64,000 nt of DNA from contig CAZGHS010000002.1 in assembly GCA_964525495.1 (NCBI GenBank), positions 62,001-126,000 of the forward strand, read 5' to 3'. The notes under the pieces were generated by a model, which did not search any database, was not told the origin of the DNA, and saw only the letters and a program-made list of their open reading frames with translations. Source of the DNA: CAZGHS01 sp964525495. GTDB taxonomy: Bacteria > Patescibacteriota > Microgenomatia > JALYQM01. Numbering within the stretch: the first letter of the stretch is position 1; every line of letters begins with the position of its first letter. Positions 8,183 through 15,982 of this stretch are shown piece after piece. Made by a program: the position numbers and the translations under genes.

Positions 8183-9808
8183 TTAAGCTATCTCATCCTT
8201 CTTCTCTCGGATGAATGTAAACCACTCCTCAGCGATCGCAATCAGCGACTTCAGAGGCGCTTCCAGGATAAAATCAAACACAAATATAAAGATATTAATC
8301 TTCGAAAATCCTTCAGATAGCCATCGACCGACGCGCAGGAAAGGTAAAAAGAAGAAATCAATAATTGCCGATAGCACAGACTCTTTGTCTTCAATAAACA
8401 AAAACTCTCGAGATGTCTGACGAATACGAAACGCGAAGAACGATACCAAACATGTAAACAAGAAGAACAAACTCTTACTCACAATATTAAAATGTAATCG
8501 AGACAATAACATCCAGATCAAACCAAACGAAATAATAAACGTCGCAATATATAAATACAAAAACGCATTCGATCGTCGCTTCATTTTTGGAATAGTTAGT
8601 TTTACAGAATTTGCACCATCGGTATCATCAATAATAGAATTCAATCGAGACACAATCCGGTCAGTGTTTCTCTCACCCGGTGTACGGATCGTAAGCGCTA
8701 CTATGAACATCAAAATAGGCGGGAACAACACGTTAATTGCTAACGGCAATTTGTGTACTTCGTTGTAAATCAAATTATCCAATGGAACTTCGACCAAAAA
8801 CGCCAATGTCATCTTCGTTATAAACAAATAGATGATACTTCGTATAGCAGCTCGCTGAATGCGCTTACGAACAACACCATATTTCTCTTTACATATCTCG
8901 CGTATTGCAGCTTCGCGCAATTCAGGAGTACCCAATATCTCTTTGCTTTTTTTACGGTTCTTATCCACAACAGCCTTCAAAACCAAAAACGGTGCTGTCT
9001 GTTTACGAATGATTGGCAACAACCGTTCACCAAGCGGATGATGAATATGATATTCAATCGCTTCAACTGCTTGAATAAACTGCGCAGCAACTTGATCGGT
9101 CAGTTCTTCATTATTTTTCTGCCAATCTGGATAGTAGCTATTAAGCAGCATAAACCGCAAAGACGCAGTATCTGCTTTCAATAATGTTCGCTGAATGGTT
9201 AAATATATCTGCAAATTCTTAGTCGCGTCATCGTATTCCAAAGTGCTCTGTGAATGGTCAATCGACTTATACATCAAATGAACCATTGCATCAGTGGTAT
9301 AGTGCGGCACAAGCAACTGTTCGATCTCAGTTGCCATCACCCCAAGTATCCAATCACGCAAATCCGGCAACTTTTTCGTCTGCTTGTAGGTATTTCGCTC
9401 GAGCAGTACTTTGTATCGCTTAATGATTGCCGCAACTTCATCAATGCGTTCTGGAGGCAAACTGCTATTTGGCAAATAATGTGCCCAGGTGGCTTCACGG
9501 ATCAAACCCTCAGCAATACTACGCTCGCCGTTTTTTGCTGATGTCAGTCTACGCAAAATAATACGAGAAAGTGCTCGTCGTCGAAGCACTTGTTCCTCTT
9601 GGTAATCAATTGCCTGGCGAATGCGCTCATAAATAACAGCTAAAGTAGCTGCAGCGCGGGAAACTTGAATATTAGCAGTGTTTTCTTGCTGTCCGAGAGC
9701 TCGTTCCTCTCGATCGTACGCCTCAAGAAACTCCTTGATCGCAGGAGATTTAATTTCAGGAATAGCCTGAAAAGAAGAATCAGATGATGAAGAGGTATGG
9801 GCGTCCAT
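8183..9808 (-). CDS. Large hypothetical membrane protein
   Basis: A 541-aa protein. A soluble, charged alpha-helical region (~1-315) with a Ser-rich start is followed by four or five hydrophobic segments (about 321-341, 354-373, 413-435, 441-461, possibly 479-495) and a short amphipathic tail. I do not recognise a family. The predicted topology has a large cytoplasmic helical domain and a compact membrane region. The divergent start region has TATAAT- and TATACT-like boxes within 40 nt and no strong Shine-Dalgarno, consistent with a short-leader mRNA. It is divergent from unit B. Confidence 0.75.
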   Translation of the reverse strand: MDAHTSSSSDSSFQAIPEIKSPAIKEFLEAYDREERALGQQENTANIQVSRAAATLAVIYERIRQAIDYQEEQVLRRRALSRIILRRLTSAKNGERSIAEGLIREATWAHYLPNSSLPPERIDEVAAIIKRYKVLLERNTYKQTKKLPDLRDWILGVMATEIEQLLVPHYTTDAMVHLMYKSIDHSQSTLEYDDATKNLQIYLTIQRTLLKADTASLRFMLLNSYYPDWQKNNEELTDQVAAQFIQAVEAIEYHIHHPLGERLLPIIRKQTAPFLVLKAVVDKNRKKSKEILGTPELREAAIREICKEKYGVVRKRIQRAAIRSIIYLFITKMTLAFLVEVPLDNLIYNEVHKLPLAINVLFPPILMFIVALTIRTPGERNTDRIVSRLNSIIDDTDGANSVKLTIPKMKRRSNAFLYLYIATFIISFGLIWMLLSRLHFNIVSKSLFFLFTCLVSFFAFRIRQTSREFLFIEDKESVLSAIIDFFFLPFLRVGRWLSEGFSKINIFIFVFDFILEAPLKSLIAIAEEWFTFIREKKDEIA

Positions 9809-9871
9809 AGGAAACTAAAATAGTATAACGGATTATATCCCAAATTGGCACAATAAAATAGTAGTAAATAA

Positions 9872-9909
9872 CCTATAGTATTTACTTTTAAGTCAAAAAG
9901 TGGTATACT
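9872..9909 (+). promoter_or_regulatory. Unit B promoter with CCTATAGTA element
   Basis: CCTATAGTA (9872-9880) directly abuts a -35-like TTTACT (9881-9886). After a 17-nt spacer comes extended -10 TGGTATACT (TATACT at 9904-9909). The geometry is the same as the other structured-leader promoters. Confidence 0.7.
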
Positions 9910-9916
9910 GATAAAG

Positions 9917-10115
9917 CTCATATTCGAGCGTGAGTTCGATAAAACGAGCTCATTTGTACTTTAACACAAGAGACAGAAAGTAATTTTTTCTCTTTATCTC
10001 AAAACCTTCCTTTCAGCTCACATAGCTGTGAATTCTAGGCACGATCTACTCGTGCCCTGACCTCGCAGCTAAGTGCAGCGTGAAAAGGCCAAATGGACAT
10101 GAAAGGAACAAACCC
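9917..10115 (+). promoter_or_regulatory. Structured leader with boxA-like site, unit B
   Basis: A ~200-nt predicted 5' UTR fills most of the gene-free stretch 9809-10115. It has a GCTC-loop-GAGC hairpin, then GAGTTCG-ATAAAA-CGAGCTC, then boxA-like TGTACTTTAACAC (9955-9967) followed by AAGAG. A perfect GGCACGA-TCTAC-TCGTGCC hairpin (about 10038-10056) follows, then a GAAAGGAA Shine-Dalgarno before the ATG at 10116. The boxA core matches E. coli rrn boxA (TGCTCTTTAACA) at most positions. Function is inferred. Confidence 0.6.
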
Positions 10116-10496
10116 ATGCGAAACGCAGCCACAAACAGTTGGGCAAATTTCGAGGAGTGGACGCGTCGGATGACACGGATGGATGGATTCCCATTCATCG
10201 TTTTTATCCTAATGGTGGGCATCGGAATTGCATTTGCAATCCAGTATATGCAGGCCAACACGTATAGCGCCGTTCACACCACTATGGTCGGTTACTTTTT
10301 ATCAACTCAAACACTCGGCGAGTTCATCAAGGCAGCAGCCTTTGACGCCGGCGTGTCATCGGTTGCCACTAAGGATGGTTTTTATGTTGGGGCGATATTT
10401 GAAGCACTCATGTTGCTCCTCCTCCAATGGCTAGGCAAGGCCATCGTCGACGATTCGCGGTACCGAGCACTTTCACGACGAATTAATGCGCAATAA
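10116..10496 (+). CDS. Small two-helix membrane protein (unit B)
   Basis: A 126-aa protein with two hydrophobic segments: about residues 27-47 (FPFIVFILMVGIGIAFAIQYM) and 90-111 (GAIFEALMLLLLQWLG). An amphipathic Trp/Arg-rich N-terminus (NSWANFEEWTRRMTRMDG) precedes them. No family is recognised. The ATG at 10116 is chosen over a GTG 36 nt upstream because GAAAGGAA lies at proper distance. It is the first gene of a two-gene operon with the 68-aa protein 42 nt downstream, behind a ~200-nt structured leader and ahead of a ~120-nt hairpin. Confidence 0.72.
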   Translation: MRNAATNSWANFEEWTRRMTRMDGFPFIVFILMVGIGIAFAIQYMQANTYSAVHTTMVGYFLSTQTLGEFIKAAAFDAGVSSVATKDGFYVGAIFEALMLLLLQWLGKAIVDDSRYRALSRRINAQ

Positions 10497-10538
10497 TCTC
10501 CCATATAACTCAAACAAACACAAAGGAGGTGATAAGGA

Positions 10539-10745
10539 ATGGTAAAGGCACCAACTCATATGACGAAGGCAGCCTTCCGGGCGCTCCCACATGATCAAAA
10601 GCTTCCAGCAATCGCTGAACAGCTCTATCTTGTCGGTTCTCCAATTCGGCTGCCGCAATACATGAAGGAAGTCTATGAGCGCACGAAGCTGAACAAACAA
10701 ACCGTCAACGATACAGTTCGAGCGATGCGCGACATGCTTCGATAA
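10539..10745 (+). CDS. Small possible HTH protein (unit B)
   Basis: A 68-aa soluble, basic, mostly helical protein with a very strong Shine-Dalgarno (AAAGGAGGTGAT) 9 nt before the ATG. The C-terminal half (ERTKLNKQTVNDTVRAMRD) has the spacing of a helix-turn-helix recognition helix. A small DNA-binding or RNA-binding role is therefore possible, but no family is recognised. It is the second gene of unit B and is followed immediately by a long hairpin. Confidence 0.7.
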   Translation: MVKAPTHMTKAAFRALPHDQKLPAIAEQLYLVGSPIRLPQYMKEVYERTKLNKQTVNDTVRAMRDMLR

Positions 10746-10866
10746 GGACACAGAGGTAAAGAGAAAACACGACACGACAACCAAGATCAAAGAACCGTGA
10801 GGCATAGCCTTGCGATTTCATTGCATCCGTTGTCGCGTTCGCTCTTTACCTCTGTCTCTTGTGTCT
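10746..10866 (+). terminator. ~120-nt branched hairpin ending unit B
   Basis: ACAGAGGTAAAGAG pairs perfectly with CTCTTTACCTCTGT, extended by GAC/GTC-type outer pairs. CGACAAC/GTTGTCG continues the stem and AGGC-ATA-GCCT caps it. T-rich sequence follows. It is much longer than an ordinary intrinsic terminator and is shared in style with units A, C, D and E. Confidence 0.65.
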
Positions 10867-10888
10867 TTCCTAATTTTCTATTTTGAGA

Positions 10889-11518
10889 TTAAATATTTCG
10901 GTGAAAATACCGTTTTGTTTTAGCTTTTTTAGCTGAAGTAGTACTTGTCGTCTTTCGTGTAGTTCGTTTCTTTGGTTTTTCTTCTGTATCTCCAGAATCC
11001 AAATTCATAAACTGTTCTTCTTGAGCAATCGCTTCTTCCACATCTTCCAACTCACTATCCAACATCAATCCGTAGTCCTGCATCGCCTGATTTCGTGCAT
11101 TCGCATACTCAGTAGCACGTAAATATATTCCTGTTTCAAAATCAAATTGCTTCAACGCAGCAATTACGTTTTCTCGATCATCACTAAAAATCTCTCGTAA
11201 CCGGCTAGTATATTCACGGAACACATCTCGTGCAGCCAAAAGCTGGTCACGGCGTAAGATCAACGCCTTATAATAATCGCCATGATGGTCACCACTAGAC
11301 ATTTCATGAGCTTTTGCTTGCACTGACCCATCAAAAACAGAACCGTCTTTCAAGTGATCTTGTATCCATCCCAAAGCATGAGAAGCTATCATATCGAACT
11401 CAGTATCACTCAACATATAGTGAAGTGTGTTAAAATAGTCAAACAGATCATCTCGAAGTGCTACCACATCAACACTACCATCGGGAAGTAAATACTCATC
11501 AACAATAAGTTCTCTCAT
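10889..11518 (-). CDS. Hypothetical acidic protein with basic tail
   Basis: A 209-aa soluble protein. Residues ~1-170 are acidic and predicted mostly helical. The last ~35 residues are Lys/Thr/Arg-rich (KKRTTRKTTSTTSAKKAKTK), a low-complexity tail typical of nucleic-acid association. There is no signal peptide and no recognised family. It lies convergent with unit B, whose terminator lies between them, and divergent from the GH57 gene at 11627. No clear Shine-Dalgarno precedes the ATG. Confidence 0.7.
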   Translation of the reverse strand: MRELIVDEYLLPDGSVDVVALRDDLFDYFNTLHYMLSDTEFDMIASHALGWIQDHLKDGSVFDGSVQAKAHEMSSGDHHGDYYKALILRRDQLLAARDVFREYTSRLREIFSDDRENVIAALKQFDFETGIYLRATEYANARNQAMQDYGLMLDSELEDVEEAIAQEEQFMNLDSGDTEEKPKKRTTRKTTSTTSAKKAKTKRYFHRNI

Positions 11519-11591
11519 AAAATAAAATCAATTTGTGAATTAACTTGTAAACATTACACAGTAAATTTAATGTAGCTCTATGTACCAGTGC

Positions 11592-11620
11592 TTGTCAACC
11601 TGTTGTCGTAAAGTTACGAT
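11592..11620 (+). promoter_or_regulatory. Promoter of GH57 gene, leaderless type
   Basis: TTGTCA (11592-11597), a 17-nt spacer, then TACGAT (11615-11620). The ATG at 11627 is 6 nt after the -10 box, so transcription would start at or next to the start codon. Confidence 0.6.
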
Positions 11621-11626
11621 AGATAT

Positions 11627-13045
11627 ATGTACAATTACGTTTCCATCCATGGCCATTTTTACCAGCCACCAAGGACAAATCCATTCACTGGTAAAATGCC
11701 TACCGAGAATATTGCCGGAAAAATCCAGAATTGGAATGAACGCATAAACGAAGAATGCTATCGTCCAAACGCGCAAATTGGAAACTTTTCCCTGATGTCA
11801 TTTGACCTTTACCGCTCCCTTGCAGAATGGATGGAAGAACACGATCCCGAAACATATCACAAAATTATTCACAGCGATCAAGAAACATATGAAAAAGACG
11901 GAGTAGGGACTGCCTTTTGTGGCAGCTGGGATCACGCAATCCTTCCGCTTCTTCACGAAGACGATATAGAACTCGAAATTTATTGGGGATATGCAGACTT
12001 TCTCAAGCGTTTCAAACACGCACCAATAGGTTTTTGGCTTGCAGAAACAGGAGCGTCGCGTAAAGTCCTCGATATTCTTGCCCAAAACGGCATGCGTCTC
12101 GTCATTCTTGCACCATGGCAAACATCTAATCCGATAGATACGACAAAGCTTCACTGGATAGAACTATATGAAGGACGCAGGATCAGTGCTGTTTTTTACG
12201 ACAAAGATATTTCTTCAGCACTCTCATTCGATAACAACTCCATGATCGACGCTGATGTATTTGCTAAAAACTACGTTGCGCCCCGGGGGAAGCAAGACGG
12301 TGTGCATCTACTCGGAGCAACTGATGGTGAACGCTACGGCCATCACCTCAAAGGCGGAGAAAAATTCTTACAGCGTTTTTTAAACCAAAGTCTAGACCAA
12401 TATTCATTCAAACCTACTACAGTGATGAAAATGTATGCCCAGTCTCCGATCAAGGAAGAAGCCTTTTTGCAGGATAATACATCTTGGAGCTGTCTCTGTG
12501 GAGATCTCAAGCGATGGAAAGAAGATTGTGACTGCTGCGTCGACTACGATGATTACAACAAACGAGTAAGCGGTGAATGGAAAAAGCATTTATTTAATGC
12601 AATCATGGGACTGTCCGAAAATATTGTAGATATCACGGTCAAACAGCTCAAGGAATTAGTCCACGATCCTCATCACGCGATGAAAGAATACATTCATGTA
12701 CACCTTCGGCAAGTTACAGAAAGCGAGTTTATACAGAAACACAAGGTACGCGACTTGAAACACTCAGAAGTAGATGTCATACTCAAACTCTGTGCTATGC
12801 AAATATACAGGCTCGCAAGTTTTACAAGTTGTGGATGGTTTTTTTCAGATATAGATCGTCCGGAGCCACGCATAGTCATAGGCAACGCAAAAAAAGCACT
12901 CGCAATGCTTGCAGAAATAGGGCATGCAGATAAGGTAATGGAGCTGGAAGAAAAGTTTGTTGCACTATTGCATCAAGCCAAGAGTAACCGAAGTGCAATT
13001 ACCGGCAAAGATTTATATTTAGAATATGCACCAGTCGTTGCTTAG
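11627..13045 (+). CDS. GH57-family glycoside hydrolase, DUF3536-like (short)
   Basis: A 472-aa GH57-type protein. The N-terminus SIHGHFYQPPR is the conserved first barrel motif. WLAE with E140 fits the GH57 nucleophile position, and ATDGERYGHH with D233 fits the acid/base. SWSCLCGDLKRWKEDCDC (around 285-302) is typical of DUF3536 proteins, which are normally ~800 aa, so this is a shortened form. GH57 enzymes act on alpha-1,4/1,6-glucans. It is followed after 17 nt by a second GH57 gene, so the pair likely works on one storage or surface alpha-glucan. The promoter predicts a leaderless mRNA. Confidence 0.82.
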   Translation: MYNYVSIHGHFYQPPRTNPFTGKMPTENIAGKIQNWNERINEECYRPNAQIGNFSLMSFDLYRSLAEWMEEHDPETYHKIIHSDQETYEKDGVGTAFCGSWDHAILPLLHEDDIELEIYWGYADFLKRFKHAPIGFWLAETGASRKVLDILAQNGMRLVILAPWQTSNPIDTTKLHWIELYEGRRISAVFYDKDISSALSFDNNSMIDADVFAKNYVAPRGKQDGVHLLGATDGERYGHHLKGGEKFLQRFLNQSLDQYSFKPTTVMKMYAQSPIKEEAFLQDNTSWSCLCGDLKRWKEDCDCCVDYDDYNKRVSGEWKKHLFNAIMGLSENIVDITVKQLKELVHDPHHAMKEYIHVHLRQVTESEFIQKHKVRDLKHSEVDVILKLCAMQIYRLASFTSCGWFFSDIDRPEPRIVIGNAKKALAMLAEIGHADKVMELEEKFVALLHQAKSNRSAITGKDLYLEYAPVVA

Positions 13046-13062
13046 AAAGAAAAAGGATCACA

Positions 13063-14712
13063 GTGAAAGTCGGATCATTCATTTTCGTACTTCATAGCCA
13101 TGTACCGTATGTCAGAAAGAGCGGCAAATGGCCGCACGGCGAGGAAATGCTCTACGAAATTATCGCCGAGACATATATCCCACTACTTAACTCGCTATAT
13201 GCGCTTCATCAGGAAAAAATTCCTACACAAGTCAGTCTTGGATTAACTCCCGTGTTGCTCGAACAACTCGCTGACACATATATGCAAAAAGAATTTATTG
13301 CGTATATTAAAAATCGTCTCAAAACAGCCAAAGAAGACAAAAAAGAATTGCCATCCAAAATACCCGGCATAGAACACGCAATAGATTTCTATATCGCCTG
13401 GTTCACTAAGATTCTGTACGATTACGAGCACACATACAACCGAGATATCATCGGTGGGTTCAAATATCTCCAGGACAAAGGCGGTTTAGATATTCTCACC
13501 AGTGCTGCGACACACGGATATCTCCCATTATTATCCCGTGATAGCGCAATCTGGGGACAGCTCAAAACCGGTATCAGTCACTATAAAAAATATTTTGATC
13601 GCAGCCCTACAGGTATATGGCTACCAGAATGTGGTTATCGTCCGCTCAGTATCAACGAACGAGTAGGTATTGAGCATTTCCTTGACGAACTCGGACTGCA
13701 ATATTTCTTTACCGACTCGCATGTGATCGAACAAGCAGTCAACGGTTTCGTCGATACAACTCAGGAAGAAATGCCAAACTCTTTCTCTCTATTCCAAAAA
13801 CCATTTGTAAAAAGAGCGCGTGCGCGTAAAAAAGCCGAAAATTCCCCGCGTATCCCCACTTTTCAACCATATACAGTGGGGGATTCCAACGTACATGTGT
13901 TTGGACGAGACAAGCTAACAGGCATGCAAGTCTGGTCTGCACAATGGGGATATCCGGGAGATTTTGTATACAAAGAATTTCACAAAAAAGCACCAACCAG
14001 CGGTATTCAATATTGGAAAATAACAGACAGAATGCCTGGCATGAAACATAAGCAAGTATACAATCCAAAAGTAGCCTTCCATCGTGCAGAAGAGCACGCA
14101 GCTCATTTTACTGAATCAGTCACACACCACTTACAAGACTACTATGCTCAGACAGGTGAGGAAGGTGTGGTTGTTTCTTCATACGATACAGAACTTTTTG
14201 GACACTGGTGGTTCGAAGGTGTACATTGGCTCGAGCATGTTATTCGTCAAATGTATAAACAAAAAAATATCGATGTAGTATCAGCAAGACATTTCATTGA
14301 AAATTCACAAGGTGCATCGGCGATTCAACTTTCTGAAAGCTCATGGGGGGACGGCGGTCATCATTCGACATGGTACAACCCTGAGACAGCCTATATGTGG
14401 CCTGAAATACACGGAGCAGAGGATCGTTTTGAAAAGCTTGCAAAGGCACATCCCAGCCCAACAAAGCAAATTAAAGATCTGCTCAATCAAACCGCACGCG
14501 AGTTATTGTTATTGCAATCAAGTGATTGGCCATTCCTTATCACGACAGTCCAAGCAAAAGACTATGCAGAAAAAAGATTTGCGGAACACAGGGAACGATT
14601 CAACGCATTGTGTGACATGATTGAAAAAAATAAAATTGATGCAAAAAAACTTCACGAAATTACAGACACAGACAATCTCTTCAAAGACATTAATTATAAA
14701 GACTTCATGTAA
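13063..14712 (+). CDS. GH57 1,4-alpha-glucan branching enzyme-like (DUF1957)
   Basis: A 549-aa protein starting with GTG behind AAAAGGATC. The N-terminal motif HSHVPYVR, nucleophile E189 in GIWLPECGYRP, and acid/base D375 in SSYDTELFGHWWFEG match the branching-enzyme branch of GH57. GDGGHHSTWYNPETAYMW near 430-445 also fits, and the length fits the family (~520-560 aa). It would create alpha-1,6 branches in a glycogen-like polymer in the cytoplasm. No glycogen synthase is seen in this window. It forms an operon with the upstream GH57 gene. Confidence 0.86.
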   Translation: MKVGSFIFVLHSHVPYVRKSGKWPHGEEMLYEIIAETYIPLLNSLYALHQEKIPTQVSLGLTPVLLEQLADTYMQKEFIAYIKNRLKTAKEDKKELPSKIPGIEHAIDFYIAWFTKILYDYEHTYNRDIIGGFKYLQDKGGLDILTSAATHGYLPLLSRDSAIWGQLKTGISHYKKYFDRSPTGIWLPECGYRPLSINERVGIEHFLDELGLQYFFTDSHVIEQAVNGFVDTTQEEMPNSFSLFQKPFVKRARARKKAENSPRIPTFQPYTVGDSNVHVFGRDKLTGMQVWSAQWGYPGDFVYKEFHKKAPTSGIQYWKITDRMPGMKHKQVYNPKVAFHRAEEHAAHFTESVTHHLQDYYAQTGEEGVVVSSYDTELFGHWWFEGVHWLEHVIRQMYKQKNIDVVSARHFIENSQGASAIQLSESSWGDGGHHSTWYNPETAYMWPEIHGAEDRFEKLAKAHPSPTKQIKDLLNQTARELLLLQSSDWPFLITTVQAKDYAEKRFAEHRERFNALCDMIEKNKIDAKKLHEITDTDNLFKDINYKDFM

Positions 14713-14792
14713 GCCATATACATCTTCTTGTAAAACAAACATGCATATGCTAAATTCCGTGCATACAACTTATTCTTCATAAAACGCAGGCG

Positions 14793-14822
14793 GAGAAATT
14801 AAATTTTAAAAAATCATTTCTC
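14793..14822 (+). terminator. Hairpin after the GH57 pair
   Basis: GAGAAAT and ATTTCTC form a perfect 7-bp stem around an A/T-rich loop, 80 nt beyond the branching-enzyme stop. There is no strong T-tract, so termination is uncertain. Confidence 0.3.
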
Positions 14823-14917
14823 TCACTCGCGAAATATATAATTTAGTTTCCAAAATGGTTATGCGTTCGCTGTATTAAACTCAAAACTACCCATATGGTA
14901 TGCACGCAAAAAAATTC

Positions 14918-15748
14918 ATGAAAAAATATATTGCTCTTTCCGGAGTATTGTTTACTGCTGCGCTTTTAATAGTAAGCGCTAAGACAGATACCGTTGCATC
15001 TTCAACCGCAATCACCATAGATATCAGCACATTAAACATTCCCACAATGCAACCCATACCGACTCCTTACATTCAGCAACCAGAATTCACACGACAAACG
15101 AGGTACTTACAAATCACAATTCCGACACGACAACCGCGAAACACTCAAACACCGACAGCGATGCCGACAATACAGACATCGGCAACATCAGCGCCAACCG
15201 CAGTAGCAACTTCGTCTCCTACACCGCAAGCAAGTAGCATTACAACTACAACGAGTTCACCCGCGCCCACTAAGACTGCGACACCACGACCAACGAATCA
15301 ACCCACACAGAAACCAACGACAGCACCAACATCTGTACCCGTCGTTCTAGATAACGGTAGTTACACAGACCAGGTGATTCAATTAGTAAACTCTGAACGG
15401 GCTAAAGTAAGTCTCCCTGCACTTACAAAAAACAATGCACTGACACAATCTGCGCAAAACTATGCTGCATATATGGGTGCACAAAACTTCTTCAGCCATG
15501 ACGGCAAAGACGGATCAACATTTGTCACCCGCAACAAAGCTGCAGGATATACAACATATCGATGGATGGGAGAGAACATTGCTGCAGGACAAAAATCGCC
15601 ACAAGAAGCAATGAACGCCTGGATGAATTCCAGCGGCCACAAAGCAAACATCTTAAATTCCAAAGCCAAAGAAATAGGTGTCGGCTACGCAACCAACGAT
15701 AGCTCGACCTATAAGCGTTATTGGGTACAAGAATTCGGCGCAAAATAA
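14918..15748 (+). CDS. Secreted CAP/SCP-domain protein
   Basis: A 276-aa protein. An N-terminal hydrophobic signal (KKYIALSGVLFTAALLIVSA) is followed by a Thr/Pro/Ala-rich low-complexity linker (~40-145). A C-terminal CAP domain (~150-276) follows with LVNSERAKVSLPALTKNNAL, FSHDGKDG, GENIAAGQ, AWMNSSGHKANIL and IGVGYA. These match the bacterial CAP (PF00188) pattern with its conserved His/Glu cleft residues. Bacterial CAP proteins are extracellular; their biochemical role is uncertain. ATG 14918 is preferred over 14900 because a -10-like TATGGT ends at 14899. A second CAP protein lies at 32135. Confidence 0.85.
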   Translation: MKKYIALSGVLFTAALLIVSAKTDTVASSTAITIDISTLNIPTMQPIPTPYIQQPEFTRQTRYLQITIPTRQPRNTQTPTAMPTIQTSATSAPTAVATSSPTPQASSITTTTSSPAPTKTATPRPTNQPTQKPTTAPTSVPVVLDNGSYTDQVIQLVNSERAKVSLPALTKNNALTQSAQNYAAYMGAQNFFSHDGKDGSTFVTRNKAAGYTTYRWMGENIAAGQKSPQEAMNAWMNSSGHKANILNSKAKEIGVGYATNDSSTYKRYWVQEFGAK

Positions 15749-15869
15749 CCATTAACTTAGTGCAGCGATCGATTTATTTTTCTGCAGTGAAGGTTTCCGC
15801 CGTAGCGAGGCAAATTGTCCTGTTAAGGACAAAGGCGAGCGAGAAAAGACAGGGCTACTAAGTAAATGG
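15749..15869 (+). repeat. Intergenic inverted-repeat element
   Basis: CCATTAACTTAGT (15749-15761) and ACTAAGTAAATGG (15857-15869) are inverted repeats matching at 12 of 13 positions, enclosing 95 nt. Inside is a perfect TTGTCCT-GTTA-AGGACAA hairpin (15815-15832). A 37-nt block (15765-15801) recurs at 50711-50747 with 3 mismatches. It starts right after the CAP stop codon. It could be a small non-autonomous mobile-element relic or a structured 3' element; there is no coding capacity. Confidence 0.55.
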
Positions 15870-15939
15870 TTACTGCAAATAGTCATTAAGGAGTAGAGTC
15901 ATGAGCTTCCTGAACAAATGAAAAATGAACGATCGCGTA

Positions 15940-15973
15940 GATAGCTGAGCTATCACTCAATATCTGGTATACT
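15940..15973 (+). promoter_or_regulatory. prfB promoter with palindrome
   Basis: Extended -10 TGGTATACT (TATACT at 15968-15973) lies 9 nt before the prfB ATG. A perfect 15-bp dyad GATAGCTGAGCTATC (15940-15954) covers the expected -35 region, so it is a candidate operator. No repressor gene is evident nearby. Confidence 0.45.
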
Positions 15974-15982
15974 CCAACAGCA

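Noticed and set aside
15901..15921. Six-codon mini-ORF with AAGGAG ending in TGA upstream of prfB, possible RF2 leader peptide
   Set aside because: The predicted prfB promoter (-10 at 15968) lies downstream of it, so it would not be on the main prfB mRNA.
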